Source: Streptomyces sulfonofaciens
Lineage (GTDB): Bacteria > Actinomycetota > Actinomycetes > Streptomycetales > Streptomycetaceae
Reading direction: 5' to 3'
NCBI RefSeq assembly: GCF_014656295.1
Contig: NZ_BNCD01000003.1
Location: 186,001-250,000, forward strand
DNA: 64,000 bases
Part shown: one piece after another, positions 52,934-63,259 of the stretch
Numbering within the stretch: position 1 is the first letter of the stretch
Layout: every line of letters starts with the position of its first letter
Position numbers and translations under genes: made by a program
The notes under the pieces: generated by a model
What the model was told of the DNA's origin: nothing
What the model saw: the letters and a program-made list of their open reading frames with translations, nothing else
Database searches by the model: none

Positions 52934-55213
52934 ATGGCCAGTAAGCCGCCCCAGGGCGATCCGGTTCAGGACGCACCCGAGGTCGCCGAGCCGCGGCACG
53001 CGGCCGCGGGCCTGCCCGCCATCGGGCACTCGCTGCGCATGGCGCAGCAGCAGATGGGCGTGCGCCGCGCCGCGCTCACCCTGCTGCGGGTCAACCAGAA
53101 GGACGGCTTCGACTGCCCGGGGTGCGCCTGGCCCGAGCCGGGCCGGCGGCACACTGCCGAGTTCTGCGAGAACGGCGCGAAGGCGGTCGCGGAGGAGGCC
53201 ACGCTGCGCCGTGTGACGCCCGACTTCTTCGCCGCGCACCCGGTCGCGGACCTGGCCACCCGCAGCGGCTACTGGCTGGGGCAGCAGGGCCGCCTCACCC
53301 ACCCGATGTACCTGGCCGAGGGTGCGGACCGGTACGAGCCGGTGTCCTGGGAGCAGGCGTTCGACATCGTCGCCGAGGAGCTGACGGCGCTCGACTCCCC
53401 CGACGAGGCGGTCTTCTACACCTCGGGGCGCACCAGCAACGAGGCCGCCTTCCTCTACCAGCTCTTCGTCCGGGAGTTCGGCACGAACAACCTGCCGGAC
53501 TGCTCCAACATGTGCCACGAGTCCTCGGGCTCCGCGCTGACCGAGACGCTGGGCGTCGGCAAGGGGAGCGTGCTGCTCGACGACCTGCACCAGGCCGACC
53601 TGATCATCGTCGCCGGGCAGAACCCAGGCACCAACCACCCCCGGATGCTCTCCGCGCTGGAGAAGGCCAAGGCCGGCGGCGCCCGGATCATCACCGTCAA
53701 CCCGCTGCCGGAAGCGGGGCTGGAGCGCTTCAAGAACCCGCAGACCCCGAAGGGCCTGACCAGGGGGGCCGCGCTCACCGACCTCTTCCTTCAGATCCGC
53801 CTCGGCGGCGACCAGGCGCTGTTCCGCCTGCTGAACAAGCTGATCATCGAGACGGACGGCGCGGTCGACGAGGAGTTCGTCGGGACGTACACGCACGGGT
53901 ACGAGGAGTTCGCGGCGGCGGCGCGGACCGCCGACTGGGACGAGACGCTGGCGGCGACGGGCCTGGAGCGCTCCGCGATCGAGCGGGCCCTGCGGATGGT
54001 GCTGGAGTCCCGGCGGACCGTGGTCTGCTGGGCGATGGGCCTCACCCAGCACAAGCACGCGGTGCCGACCATCCGCGAGGTGGTGAACTTCCTCCTGCTG
54101 CGCGGCAACGTCGGCCGCCCGGGCGCGGGCGTGTGCCCGGTGCGCGGCCACTCCAACGTGCAGGGCGACCGCACGATGGGAATCTTCGAGCGGCCCGGCG
54201 CCGATCTGCTGGACGCCCTCGAGCGGGAGTTCGGGTTCGCTCCGCCCCGGGAGCACGGCTACGACGTGGTGCGGGCCATCAGGGCGCTGCGGGACGGTGC
54301 GGCGAAGGTGTTCTTCGCGATGGGCGGCAACTTCGTCTCCGCCTCGCCCGACACCGAGGTCACCGAGGCGGCGATGCGCCGCGCCCGGCTGACGGTGCAC
54401 GTCTCCACCAAGCTGAACCGCTCCCACGCGGTGACCGGCGCACGGGCGCTGATCCTGCCCACCCTGGGCCGCACCGAGCGGGACCTGCAGGGCAGCGGCG
54501 AGCAGTTCGTGACGGTGGAGGACTCCATGGGCATGGTGCACGCCTCGCGCGGCCGGCTGGACCCGGCGAGCGCGCACCTGCTCTCCGAGCCGGCGATCGT
54601 GTGCCGGCTGGCGCGCCGGGTACTGGGCCACGAGTCGCGCACGCCCTGGGAGGAGTTCGAGAAGGACTACGCGACGATCCGGGACCGCATCGGGCGCGTG
54701 ATCCCCGGCTTCGAGGACTTCAACGCGCGCGTGGCGGTACCCGGGGGCTTCGCCCTGCCGCACGCGCCGCGCGACGAGCGCCGCTTCCCCACCGCCACGG
54801 GCAGGGCCAACTTCACCGCGGCACCCGTCGAGCACCCGCACCTGCCCGAGGGCCGGCTGCTGCTGCAGACGCTGCGCTCGCACGACCAGTACAACACCAC
54901 GATCTACGGCCTCGACGACCGCTACCGCGGTATCAGGAACGGCCGCAGGGTCGTGCTGGTCAACCCCGCGGACGCGGCGGCGCTGGGCCTGTCGGACGGT
55001 TCGTACACGGACCTGGTCAGCGAGTGGGAGGACGGCGTGGAGCGGCGGGCACCGGGGTTCAGGGTGGTGCACTACCCCACCGCGCGCGGGTGCGCCGCCG
55101 CGTACTACCCGGAGACGAATGTGCTGGTCCCGCTGGACGCGACCGCCGACACCAGCAACACCCCCGCGAGCAAGTCCGTCGTGGTGCGCCTCGAACGGTC
55201 CGCTCTGGGCTGA
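52934..55213 (+). CDS. FdhF/YdeP-type molybdopterin oxidoreductase
   Basis: A 759-aa molybdopterin-guanine-dinucleotide enzyme of the FdhF/YdeP group. An N-terminal cysteine motif FDCPGCAWP (about 55-63) is present but no full ferredoxin-like set. Cofactor-binding landmarks are FYTSGRTSNEAAFLYQLF (about 157-174), NMCHESSGSALTETLGVGKG (about 192-211), QNPGTNHPRMLSALEKAKAGG, and RPGAGVCPVRGHSNVQGDRTMG. The C-terminal dimerisation barrel includes LVNPADAAALGLSDGSYTDL. The natural substrate of this subgroup is unknown. GGGAG precedes ATG 52934. It is divergent from polA; the 245-bp gap includes the polA promoter. Confidence 0.9.
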   Translation: MASKPPQGDPVQDAPEVAEPRHAAAGLPAIGHSLRMAQQQMGVRRAALTLLRVNQKDGFDCPGCAWPEPGRRHTAEFCENGAKAVAEEATLRRVTPDFFAAHPVADLATRSGYWLGQQGRLTHPMYLAEGADRYEPVSWEQAFDIVAEELTALDSPDEAVFYTSGRTSNEAAFLYQLFVREFGTNNLPDCSNMCHESSGSALTETLGVGKGSVLLDDLHQADLIIVAGQNPGTNHPRMLSALEKAKAGGARIITVNPLPEAGLERFKNPQTPKGLTRGAALTDLFLQIRLGGDQALFRLLNKLIIETDGAVDEEFVGTYTHGYEEFAAAARTADWDETLAATGLERSAIERALRMVLESRRTVVCWAMGLTQHKHAVPTIREVVNFLLLRGNVGRPGAGVCPVRGHSNVQGDRTMGIFERPGADLLDALEREFGFAPPREHGYDVVRAIRALRDGAAKVFFAMGGNFVSASPDTEVTEAAMRRARLTVHVSTKLNRSHAVTGARALILPTLGRTERDLQGSGEQFVTVEDSMGMVHASRGRLDPASAHLLSEPAIVCRLARRVLGHESRTPWEEFEKDYATIRDRIGRVIPGFEDFNARVAVPGGFALPHAPRDERRFPTATGRANFTAAPVEHPHLPEGRLLLQTLRSHDQYNTTIYGLDDRYRGIRNGRRVVLVNPADAAALGLSDGSYTDLVSEWEDGVERRAPGFRVVHYPTARGCAAAYYPETNVLVPLDATADTSNTPASKSVVVRLERSALG

Positions 55214-55285
55214 GCACTTGCTCAGGTCGTGCCCGGGCGTATGAGATGGGCGCAGCACACGCACTCGGAGAACGGAGCCTGGCCC

Positions 55286-55786
55286 ATGGGTGAGCAGCAC
55301 GGAGCGCGGCACACCGTGAAGTTCCCGCAGGAAGTGGTGGACGAGTACACCGCGCTCGGGCTTGACCTGCCCGCGCTGTTCTCGGCCGGGGCCCTCGGCG
55401 AGCGGATGGGCATCGAGATCACCCAGGCGTCGGCGGAGCGCGTGGTGGGCACCATGCCGGTCGAGGGCAACACCCAGCCCTACGGCCTGCTGCACGGCGG
55501 AGCCTCCGCGGTGCTCGCCGAGACGCTCGGCTCGGTGGGCTCGATGCTGCACGGCGGTCCGCACCGCTTCGCGGTGGGCGTCGACCTCAACTGCACCCAC
55601 CACAAGGGCGCACGCTCCGGTCTGGTGACGGGGGTCGCGACACCCGTGCACCGGGGGCGCTCCACGGCGACGTACGAGATCGTGATCAGCGACGAGCAGG
55701 GCCGGCGGGTGTGCACCGCCCGCCTCACCTGCATGCTGCGCGATTCGACCGCCAACGGCAGCAGCGCCGACGGCAGCACGGGCTAA
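55286..55786 (+). CDS. PaaI-type hotdog thioesterase
   Basis: A 166-aa hotdog-fold acyl-CoA thioesterase. The catalytic segment NTQPYGLLHGGASAVLAE is at about 62-79, with the HGG motif, followed by VGVDLNCTHHKGARSGLVTGVA (about 98-119) and a C-terminal VCTARLTCMLRD. It is commonly annotated with phenylacetate or aromatic degradation, but no paa genes are near. GGAG lies 9 nt before ATG 55286. It is 72 bp downstream of the molybdoenzyme and may be in the same transcript. Confidence 0.92.
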   Translation: MGEQHGARHTVKFPQEVVDEYTALGLDLPALFSAGALGERMGIEITQASAERVVGTMPVEGNTQPYGLLHGGASAVLAETLGSVGSMLHGGPHRFAVGVDLNCTHHKGARSGLVTGVATPVHRGRSTATYEIVISDEQGRRVCTARLTCMLRDSTANGSSADGSTG

Positions 55787-56565
55787 ACCGGCGCGGGACG
55801 GCGGGACGGCGGCCGCGAACGCCGTCCGGGGAGTGGGCACCGGGAAGTCGGCGGGCCGGCGGACCGCAAGTCAGGCGGAGGTTGCGGGGCCGCGGGGGCG
55901 CTGGACGCTCGCGGAGCAGCGCAGGCACACCGGGGTCGCTGGCACACCCCAGGAACGCGTAAGCTGCGCTACGCGGTCGCCCGCACAAACCGGCCACCGG
56001 GTCATGTGCCCGTACCACCGGTGGGGTTCCGCTGATCGTCCGGCCCTCCGCGGTACTCTCCGTCACCTGGGTGCCGCCCCTCCCGCGCACCCGTGAAATC
56101 GGGTACCACGCGCACGGGCATCCCCACGGTGCTCAACCGTGAATGCGCAAAAGCATCGTGGAATGCCGCCCTTCCTTTTCCCGCAAGCAACACGCTGTAA
56201 TACGCATGCAAAGCAGCGGCTGACATTCTCGTGGGTTGGGCATACCGCTCGGGCTTTTCCGTGGCGCTCGCCGCGGCACGCCCGCCACCGGCCGCGTCAT
56301 GACCAAACCCCCCGACAGTGCTGCAGGTTCTCAACTGGTGGACAGCACCCGGCGAAGCATCCCCGCTCAGCCGCCCCTTTTAACGCAGCAATTGGGCCAG
56401 GTCATAACAAGAACGTCACAGCCTTGGCCAGAACACTCCATTGCCCAAAACCCGCGTTTAGAGTCACGCCCAGTCACCGCGCCACCGGATTCCTTGTCAG
56501 TTCGGTTCTCGCGCTCGACCCGGCTGCCCCACAAGGGAGCGCCGTGCCAGGGGAAAGGACTGATC
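55787..56565. other. 779-bp intergenic region upstream of livK
   Basis: No gene is convincing here. The first 300 bp are ordinary high-GC sequence. From about 56100 to 56520 the composition drops clearly, with AT-rich runs such as CTTTTCCCGCAAG and TTTTAACGCAGCAATTGG. The segment is probably the regulated promoter and leader of the liv operon. A TAGAGT (56459-56464) could be a -10, but no -35 pairs with it. A 110-aa minus-strand frame (56002-56334) is not supported by codon pattern or homology I recognise. Confidence 0.5.
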
Positions 56566-57807
56566 GTGCGCCAACGCTCACTCATAGCCATCACCGCCGT
56601 ACTCTCGGCGGGAGCCCTCACGCTCACCGCCTGCGGCTCACGCGACAAGAAGGACAGCGCCGGCGGCGACAGCGGCACCACCACGGTGGTCATCGGCGTC
56701 GACGCGCCGCTGACCGGCCAGAACTCCGCCACCGGGCTGGGCATCCAGTACGGCACGCAGATCGCCGTCGACGAGGCCAACGCGAAGAAGACCGTCCCCG
56801 GCGTGACCTTCAAGGTGGTCGCCCTCGACGACAAGGCGCTGCCCGCCACCGGCCAGCAGAACGCCTCCCAACTCGTCGCGGACAAGCAGGCCCTCGGCGT
56901 CATCGGCCCCCTGAACTCGGGTGTGGCCACCTCGATGCAGCAGACCTTCGCGGCCGCGAACCTGGCCGAGATCTCGCCTGCCAACACTGCACCGGAGCTC
57001 ACCCAGGGCAAGAACTGGCAGACGGCCAAGAAGCGGCCCTTCAAGACGTACTTCCGCACCGCCACCACCGACGCCCTCCAGGGCGGCTTCGCGGCCCAGT
57101 ACGCGGTGAAGACGCTCGGCAAGAAGAAGCTCTTCGTCGTCGACGACAAGCAGACCTACGGTGCCGGCCTCGCCAGACTCTTCAAGTCGAACGCCTTGAA
57201 GTTCGGCGGCAAGGTCATCGGCGAGGACCACGTCAACACCGGTGACCGCGACTTCTCCAGCCTGGTCACCAAGATCAAGAACTCGGGCGCCGACCTGGTC
57301 TACTACGGCGGCCAGTACGACGAGTCGCAGGTCATCACCAAGCAGCTCAAGGACGCCGGCGCCAAGATCCCGCTCTTCGGCGGCGACGGCATGTTCTCCG
57401 ACACCTACATCAAGACCGCCGGCAAGGCGTCCGAGGGCGACCTCGCCACCTCCGTCGGCGTCCCGCTCGACACCGTCGACGCCGCGAAGGACTTCATCAA
57501 GACCTACAAGGACAAGAAGTACCCCGGCGACTACGGCACCTACGGCGGTTACTCGTTCGACGCCGCCAACGCCCTCATCAAGGCGGTCGGCGAGGTCGTC
57601 TCCGCCAACGACGGCAAGCTCCCGGGCGACCTGGACAAGAACCGCAAGGACGTGGTCGCCGCCGTCCAGAAGACCAACTTCCAGGGCATCGCGGGCCCCG
57701 TCGCCTTCGACGACTACGGCGACACGGTCAACAAGCAGCTCACCGTCTACCAGGTCAAGAACGGCAAGTGGACCGCCGTGAAGAGCGGCACCTTCGACGC
57801 CGCGTGA
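56566..57807 (+). CDS. livK: Branched-chain amino-acid ABC transporter substrate-binding lipoprotein
   Basis: Type I periplasmic-binding protein anchored as a lipoprotein, 413 aa. The signal is about 1-23 with lipobox LTAC at the end. The ligand-binding fold follows: VVIGVDAPLTGQNSATGLG (about 45-63), IGPLNSGVATSMQQTF, FRTATTDALQGGFAAQYAV and VYYGGQYDESQVITKQLK. It captures Leu/Ile/Val and hands them to LivHM. GTG 56566 is preceded by GGGGAAAGGA. It is the first gene of livKHMGF; a hairpin after it may hold down distal expression. Confidence 0.95.
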   Translation: MRQRSLIAITAVLSAGALTLTACGSRDKKDSAGGDSGTTTVVIGVDAPLTGQNSATGLGIQYGTQIAVDEANAKKTVPGVTFKVVALDDKALPATGQQNASQLVADKQALGVIGPLNSGVATSMQQTFAAANLAEISPANTAPELTQGKNWQTAKKRPFKTYFRTATTDALQGGFAAQYAVKTLGKKKLFVVDDKQTYGAGLARLFKSNALKFGGKVIGEDHVNTGDRDFSSLVTKIKNSGADLVYYGGQYDESQVITKQLKDAGAKIPLFGGDGMFSDTYIKTAGKASEGDLATSVGVPLDTVDAAKDFIKTYKDKKYPGDYGTYGGYSFDAANALIKAVGEVVSANDGKLPGDLDKNRKDVVAAVQKTNFQGIAGPVAFDDYGDTVNKQLTVYQVKNGKWTAVKSGTFDAA

Positions 57808-57843
57808 CCCCTGCGCGCACCGCGCGGTAGACACACCCGCCCA

Positions 57844-57871
57844 GCCCGGCACCACCACCGCGGTGCCGGGC
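57844..57871 (+). terminator. Intercistronic hairpin between livK and livH
   Basis: GCCCGGCACC (57844-57853) pairs perfectly with GGTGCCGGGC (57862-57871) around an 8-nt loop. This placement after a binding-protein gene usually acts as partial terminator or 3'-end stabiliser, giving more binding protein than permease. Confidence 0.75.
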
Positions 57872-57957
57872 GTGGCGCTCTTCAGTGACCGGGGGACACC
57901 GTCCCCGGCTTCCCGCACCACACCAGTCACCCACCACCACGACACGGAGGCCACGCG

Positions 57958-58890
57958 GTGCATGCTCTGCCGCAGCAGCTGGCCAACGGGCTGTTCCTCG
58001 GCTCGATGTACGGGCTGATCGCCATCGGCTACACGATGGTGTACGGCATCGTCCAGCTCATCAACTTCGCCCACGGCGAGATATTCATGACCGGCGGCTT
58101 CGGCGCGCTCACGGTCTACGTCTACGTCCTGCCCGACGGGGTCTCCATGTGGGTCGCCGTCCCCCTCATGATCGTCGGAGGCGGCCTCGTCGCCGTCCTG
58201 GTGGCGATCGGAGCCGAGCGCTTCGCCTACCGACCGCTGCGCGGCGCACCCCGTCTCGCCCCCCTCATCACGGCGATCGGGCTCTCCCTCGCCCTCCAGC
58301 AGCTCGTCTTCAACCTCTACCCGAACGCCAAGTCCGCGATCTCCTTCCCCGGACTGCCCTTCGGGCCCTACCACCTGGCCGGCATCCGCATCCAGGCCGG
58401 TGACATCTTCCTGCTGGTCGCCGCGCCCCTGTGCATGGCCGCCCTCGCGTTCTTCACCAAGACCTCGCGCACCGGCCGTGCCATGCAGGCCACCGCCCAG
58501 GACCCGGACACCGCCCAGCTCATGGGTATCAACACCAACAAGATCATCGTGATCGCCTTCGCGATCGGCGGGTTCTTCGCCGCCATCGCCGGTGTCGCCT
58601 ACGGGTTCAAGATCGGCAGCGTCTCGTACGACATGGGCTTCCAGGCCGGTCTGAAGGCCTTCACCGCGGCCGTCCTCGGCGGCATCGGCAACATCTACGG
58701 CGCCATGCTCGGCGGAGTCGTCCTCGGTCTCGCCGAGGCCGTCGCCACCGCCTACATCTCCGACATCCCCGGGATGCAGCAGCTCGGCGGCCAGGCATGG
58801 GCGGCCGTCTGGGCCTTCGTCCTCCTCATCCTGGTCCTGCTGTTCAGACCTCAGGGCCTCCTCGGCGAACGCGTCGCGGACAGGGCGTGA
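57958..58890 (+). CDS. livH: Branched-chain amino-acid ABC transporter permease LivH
   Basis: Inner-membrane permease of 310 aa with about eight helices. The N-terminal NGLFLGSMYGLIAIGYTMVYGIVQLINFAHGEIFM and the EAA-like loop GRAMQATAQDPDTAQLMGIN (about 178-197) are typical LivH. It ends LLFRPQGLLGERVADRA. GTG 57958 follows GGAGG. livM begins 7 nt after its stop. Confidence 0.96.
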   Translation: MHALPQQLANGLFLGSMYGLIAIGYTMVYGIVQLINFAHGEIFMTGGFGALTVYVYVLPDGVSMWVAVPLMIVGGGLVAVLVAIGAERFAYRPLRGAPRLAPLITAIGLSLALQQLVFNLYPNAKSAISFPGLPFGPYHLAGIRIQAGDIFLLVAAPLCMAALAFFTKTSRTGRAMQATAQDPDTAQLMGINTNKIIVIAFAIGGFFAAIAGVAYGFKIGSVSYDMGFQAGLKAFTAAVLGGIGNIYGAMLGGVVLGLAEAVATAYISDIPGMQQLGGQAWAAVWAFVLLILVLLFRPQGLLGERVADRA

Positions 58891-58896
58891 TCCACC

Positions 58897-60699
58897 ATGA
58901 CCACCATCATCGAACCCACCGAGCCGGCCGTGGCCGCCACCCCGGCGCGCGGTCTGCTGCCGCTGCCCACCGGCCTCGCCAAGGCCCTCGTCCCCGCCGG
59001 CGGCCTGATCACCGTCGTCAGTGCCTTCCTGCCCTGGACGTGGACCTCCGAATTCGCCGGCGACCTGACCGTCTACGGCTATCCGGCGGGACTCCAGACC
59101 CTCGCGATCGTCGCCGGTGTGCTCGCCCTCGCCTACGGCCTCGGTGAGCACGGTGTGCCGGGCCTGCGCTGGACCAACCCCGGCAAGAGCCCGAACGCGC
59201 TCTTCCTCGCCGCCCTCACCGTGTTCGCCGTCACCTGGTATACGGGCATCGCCATCACCGTCGAACTCGGCGGCCTCGTCAACCTGGAGCCCGGCGGCTT
59301 CATCGCCATGGCCGGCGGCCTCATCGGTGTCGTCGGCGCGCTCGGCCTGCCCCAGCCGGCCGACAACGAGGCGACCGGCCTCGCCGCCTACGTCGCCAAG
59401 CCCGCCCACGTCCCCGACGCCGAGCTTCCCGGCGCGTGGATCCAGCGGCTCATCCTCACCGCCGCCGTCGCGCTCGGGCTCGTGGTCTTCACCTACGGCA
59501 TCGGCATCGATCCCGCCGAGAGCGAGACCTTCATCGGCTTCGTCCTCCTCGTGGCCATCGGCGCCTGGACCCTGAACACCTCCGGCCTGCTGGCGCGGTA
59601 CTCCCGGCTCAGCGCCGGCCACCGGGGCTTCGCCACCACCATGGCCTTCGTCGCCGCGGTGATCTTCCCCTTCACCCAGTCCGACGACCACAACGCGAAC
59701 CTCGGCGTCAACATCCTCATCTTCGCCACCGTCGCCCTCGGTCTGAACATCGTCGTCGGCCTGACCGGCCTGCTCGACCTCGGCTACGTCGCCTTCCTCG
59801 GCGTGGGGGCGTACGCCGCGGCGCTCGTCTCCGGCTCCGAGTTCTCCCGCTTCTCCGGTGTGCACGTGCCCTTCTGGGGCGCCGCCCTCATCGGCATGGG
59901 CGCCAGCCTGGTCTTCGGTGTGCTCATCGGCGCACCGACCCTGCGGCTGCGCGGCGACTACCTGGCCATCGTCACGCTCGGCTTCGGGGAGATCTTCCGC
60001 ATCGCCGTCAACAACATGGACGGCAGCTCGGGACCCGACATCACCAACGGCCCGGACGGCATCACCAACGTGCCCGACCTCAAGCTGTTCGGGTTCGACT
60101 TCGCCCAGGCCCACGAGATCGGCCCGTTCACCATCGGCCGGTTCGCCAACTACTTCTTCCTGATGCTCCTCTTCACCGCGATCGTGGTGCTCGTCTTCAC
60201 GCGGGCGGCCGACTCCCGCATCGGGCGGTCCTGGGTGGCCATCCGCGAGGACGAGACCGCCGCCACCGCCATGGGCATCAACGGCTTCCGCGTCAAGCTC
60301 GTCGCCTTCGCCCTGGGCGCCACCCTGGCCGGCCTGGCCGGCACCGTCTACGCGCACGAGACCTACGGCGTCGTCCCGAACCCCTACCAGTTCGCCGGTG
60401 CCGCACCGCCCAACTCCGCCTTCCTGCTCGCCGCCGTCGTGCTCGGCGGCATGGGCACGGTCGGCGGTCCCCTGCTCGGCGCCAGCCTGCTGTACCTCAT
60501 CCCGGAGAAGCTCGGCTTCCTCAAGGAGTACGAGCTGCTCGCCTTCGGCGTCGCCCTCATCCTCCTCATGCGCTTCAGGCCCGAGGGGATCATCTCCGAC
60601 AGCCGCAAGAAGCTGGAGTTCCGTGCGACGGGACAGATGGACGTCCCGGACCAGACCACTCTCGAACCGGCCACCGGCGTCGCCAAGGCGGGGGGCTGA
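58897..60699 (+). CDS. livM: Branched-chain amino-acid ABC transporter permease LivM, extended
   Basis: A 600-aa permease, about 260 residues longer than a minimal LivM. The extension has its own five or six hydrophobic segments (LVPAGGLITVVSAFLPWTW, LQTLAIVAGVLALAYG, ALFLAALTVFAVTWYTG, FIAMAGGLIGVVGALG, LILTAAVALGLVVFTYG, FIGFVLLVAIGAW). The usual LivM core begins near VALGLNIVVGLTGLLDLGYVAF (about 282-303), and the coupling loop is RIGRSWVAIREDETAATAMGIN (about 441-462). ATG 58897 follows livH by 6 bp. The long form is usual in Streptomyces; its extra helices have no assigned role. Confidence 0.95.
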   Translation: MTTIIEPTEPAVAATPARGLLPLPTGLAKALVPAGGLITVVSAFLPWTWTSEFAGDLTVYGYPAGLQTLAIVAGVLALAYGLGEHGVPGLRWTNPGKSPNALFLAALTVFAVTWYTGIAITVELGGLVNLEPGGFIAMAGGLIGVVGALGLPQPADNEATGLAAYVAKPAHVPDAELPGAWIQRLILTAAVALGLVVFTYGIGIDPAESETFIGFVLLVAIGAWTLNTSGLLARYSRLSAGHRGFATTMAFVAAVIFPFTQSDDHNANLGVNILIFATVALGLNIVVGLTGLLDLGYVAFLGVGAYAAALVSGSEFSRFSGVHVPFWGAALIGMGASLVFGVLIGAPTLRLRGDYLAIVTLGFGEIFRIAVNNMDGSSGPDITNGPDGITNVPDLKLFGFDFAQAHEIGPFTIGRFANYFFLMLLFTAIVVLVFTRAADSRIGRSWVAIREDETAATAMGINGFRVKLVAFALGATLAGLAGTVYAHETYGVVPNPYQFAGAAPPNSAFLLAAVVLGGMGTVGGPLLGASLLYLIPEKLGFLKEYELLAFGVALILLMRFRPEGIISDSRKKLEFRATGQMDVPDQTTLEPATGVAKAGG

Positions 60700-60705
60700 A
60701 CCACC

Positions 60706-61589
<884 letters not shown>

Positions 61590-61593
<4 letters not shown>

Positions 61594-62312
61594 CCGCACC
61601 CGCACTCCTCGACGTCAGGGACCTCCGCGTCGCCTACGGCAAGATCGAGGCCGTCAAGGGCATCTCCTTCAGCGTGGCCGCAGGCGAGGTCGTCACCCTC
61701 ATCGGCACCAACGGCGCCGGCAAGACGACCACCCTGCGCACACTGTCCGGGCTGCTCAAGCCGCGCTCCGGCAGCATCGTCTTCAACGGGGAGCCGATCA
61801 GGAGGCTCCGCCCCGACGAGATCGTCGCCCGCGGGCTCGCCCACTCCCCCGAGGGCCGGCACATCTTCCCGCGCATGACCATCGAGGAGAACCTCCTCCT
61901 CGGCGCCTTCCTGCGCAGGGACAAGTCCGGCATCGCCGACGACGTGCAACGCGCCTACGATCTCTTCCCGATCCTCGGGGAGCGCCGCAAGCAGGCCGCC
62001 GGCACGCTCTCCGGGGGCGAGCAGCAGATGCTCGCCATGGGCCGTGCGCTCATGTCGCGGCCCAAGCTGCTCATGCTGGACGAGCCGTCCATGGGCCTCT
62101 CCCCGATCATGATGCAGAAGATCATGGCGACCATCCGGGAGCTCAGCTCCGAGGGCATCACCATCCTGCTGATCGAGCAGAACGCCCAGGCCGCGCTGTC
62201 GCTGGCCGACCACGGCCACGTCATGGAGATCGGCACCATCGCCATCTCGGGTACCGGCCAGGACCTCCTGCACGACGAGTCCGTCCGCAAGGCGTACCTC
62301 GGCGAGGACTGA
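61590..62312 (+). CDS. livF: Branched-chain amino-acid ABC transporter ATPase LivF
   Basis: ATPase of 240 aa. Walker A GTNGAGKTTTLR is at about 38-49, the signature LSGGEQQMLAMGRALM at about 138-153, and Walker B LLMLDEPSMGLSP at about 157-169. The Q-loop region HSPEGRHIFPRMTIEENL is typical LivF. GTG 61590 overlaps the livG stop in a GTGA junction. It is the last gene of the operon, closed by a strong hairpin 19 bp after its stop. Confidence 0.96.
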
Positions 62313-62330
62313 CGACGGCAGCCCGCCCGT

Positions 62331-62370
62331 CGGGAGCGGCCCGCCCGGCCATCCGGGCGGGCCGCTCCCG
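62331..62370 (+). terminator. Terminator of the liv operon
   Basis: A perfect 18-bp stem (62331-62348 with 62353-62370) closed by a CCAT loop. Confidence 0.95.
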
Positions 62371-62395
62371 GCGCGCCAGGCCCGGTGCCGGCCGC

Positions 62396-62437
62396 CGGCG
62401 CAGGCGTCACGGCGCAGGCGTCACGGCGCACGCGTCA
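62396..62437. repeat. 14-bp tandem repeat, three units
   Basis: CGGCGCAGGCGTCA occurs at 62396-62409 and 62410-62423, with a one-base variant at 62424-62437. It sits between two terminators in a convergent gap. Confidence 0.85.
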
Positions 62438-62451
62438 CAGCGCACACACAC

Positions 62452-62494
62452 GAAGCGGCCCGACCCCTCCGCAGCAGGAGGGTCGGGCCGCTTC
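62452..62494 (-). terminator. Terminator of the ANTAR regulator gene
   Basis: GAAGCGGCCCGACC-C-CTCC (62452-62470) pairs with the 18 bases at 62477-62494, one C bulged, loop GCAGCA. It lies 12 bp after the stop of the minus-strand gene. Confidence 0.92.
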
Positions 62495-62505
62495 CGTGCG
62501 CGCCG

Positions 62506-63159
62506 CTACTTTCCCTTGGCCGCCTTCTTCTCCTCGGCGTCCTCGATGACCGCCTCCGCCACCTGCTGCATGGACATACGGCGGTCCATCGACGTCTTCT
62601 GAATCCACCGGAAGGCCGCCGGCTCGGTCAGTCCGTAATCCGTCTGGAGAACCGACTTCGCACGGTCCACGAGCTTCCTGGTCTCCAGGCGCTGGGTGAG
62701 ATCGGCGACCTCTTTCTCCAGGGTGCGCAGCTCGGTGAACCGGGACACCGCCATCTCGATGGCGGGCACCACATCGCTCTTGCTGAACGGCTTCACCAGA
62801 TACGCCATGGCGCCCGCGTCGCGCGCCCGCTCGACCAGGTCGCGCTGGGAGAACGCGGTCAGCATCAGCACCGGGGCGATCGACTCCTCGGCGATCCGCT
62901 CGGCCGCCGAGATGCCGTCCAGCTTCGGCATCTTCACATCGAGGATCACCAGGTCGGGGCGGTGCTCGCGGGCCAGCTCCACGGCGTGCTCCCCGTCTCC
63001 TGCCTCGCCGACGACGGAGTAGCCCTCCTCCTCCAGCATCTCTTTCAGGTCGAGACGGATCAGCGCCTCGTCCTCGGCGATGACGACACGGGTCGTCGCC
63101 GGGGGAACGTGCGCCTTCTCGTCATCGGCGGCGGGCTGGGGGGACTCGGGGGCGGTCAC
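62506..63159 (-). CDS. pdtaR: ANTAR-domain response regulator
   Basis: RNA-binding antitermination regulator of 217 aa. The receiver domain is at about 25-140: RVVIAEDEALIRLDL, the phospho-acceptor Asp in LVILDVKMPKLDG (about 74), Thr in LMLTAFSQRD and Lys in YLVKPFSKSD. The C-terminal ANTAR three-helix module is at about 158-212, with LVDRAKSVLQTDYGLTEPAA and FRWIQKTSMDRRMSM. In mycobacteria its partner kinase PdtaS is encoded elsewhere, as here. GTG 63159 follows GAGGAG. A TAGGCT (63204-63199) upstream may be its -10. Confidence 0.95.
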   Translation of the reverse strand: MTAPESPQPAADDEKAHVPPATTRVVIAEDEALIRLDLKEMLEEEGYSVVGEAGDGEHAVELAREHRPDLVILDVKMPKLDGISAAERIAEESIAPVLMLTAFSQRDLVERARDAGAMAYLVKPFSKSDVVPAIEMAVSRFTELRTLEKEVADLTQRLETRKLVDRAKSVLQTDYGLTEPAAFRWIQKTSMDRRMSMQQVAEAVIEDAEEKKAAKGK

Positions 63160-63259
63160 TGGGACTCCTCGGTGCGGGGCAGGTTCCTGCTCGTACGAGC
63201 CTACCCAGCTACGATAAGGTGGTGCCGCGAGGGGTTGGGCATTCCCTTCCTTTTCCGAG

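Noticed and set aside
56002..56334. 110-aa minus-strand frame upstream of livK
   Set aside because: It has no Shine-Dalgarno, no recognisable domain, and includes AT-rich non-coding sequence.
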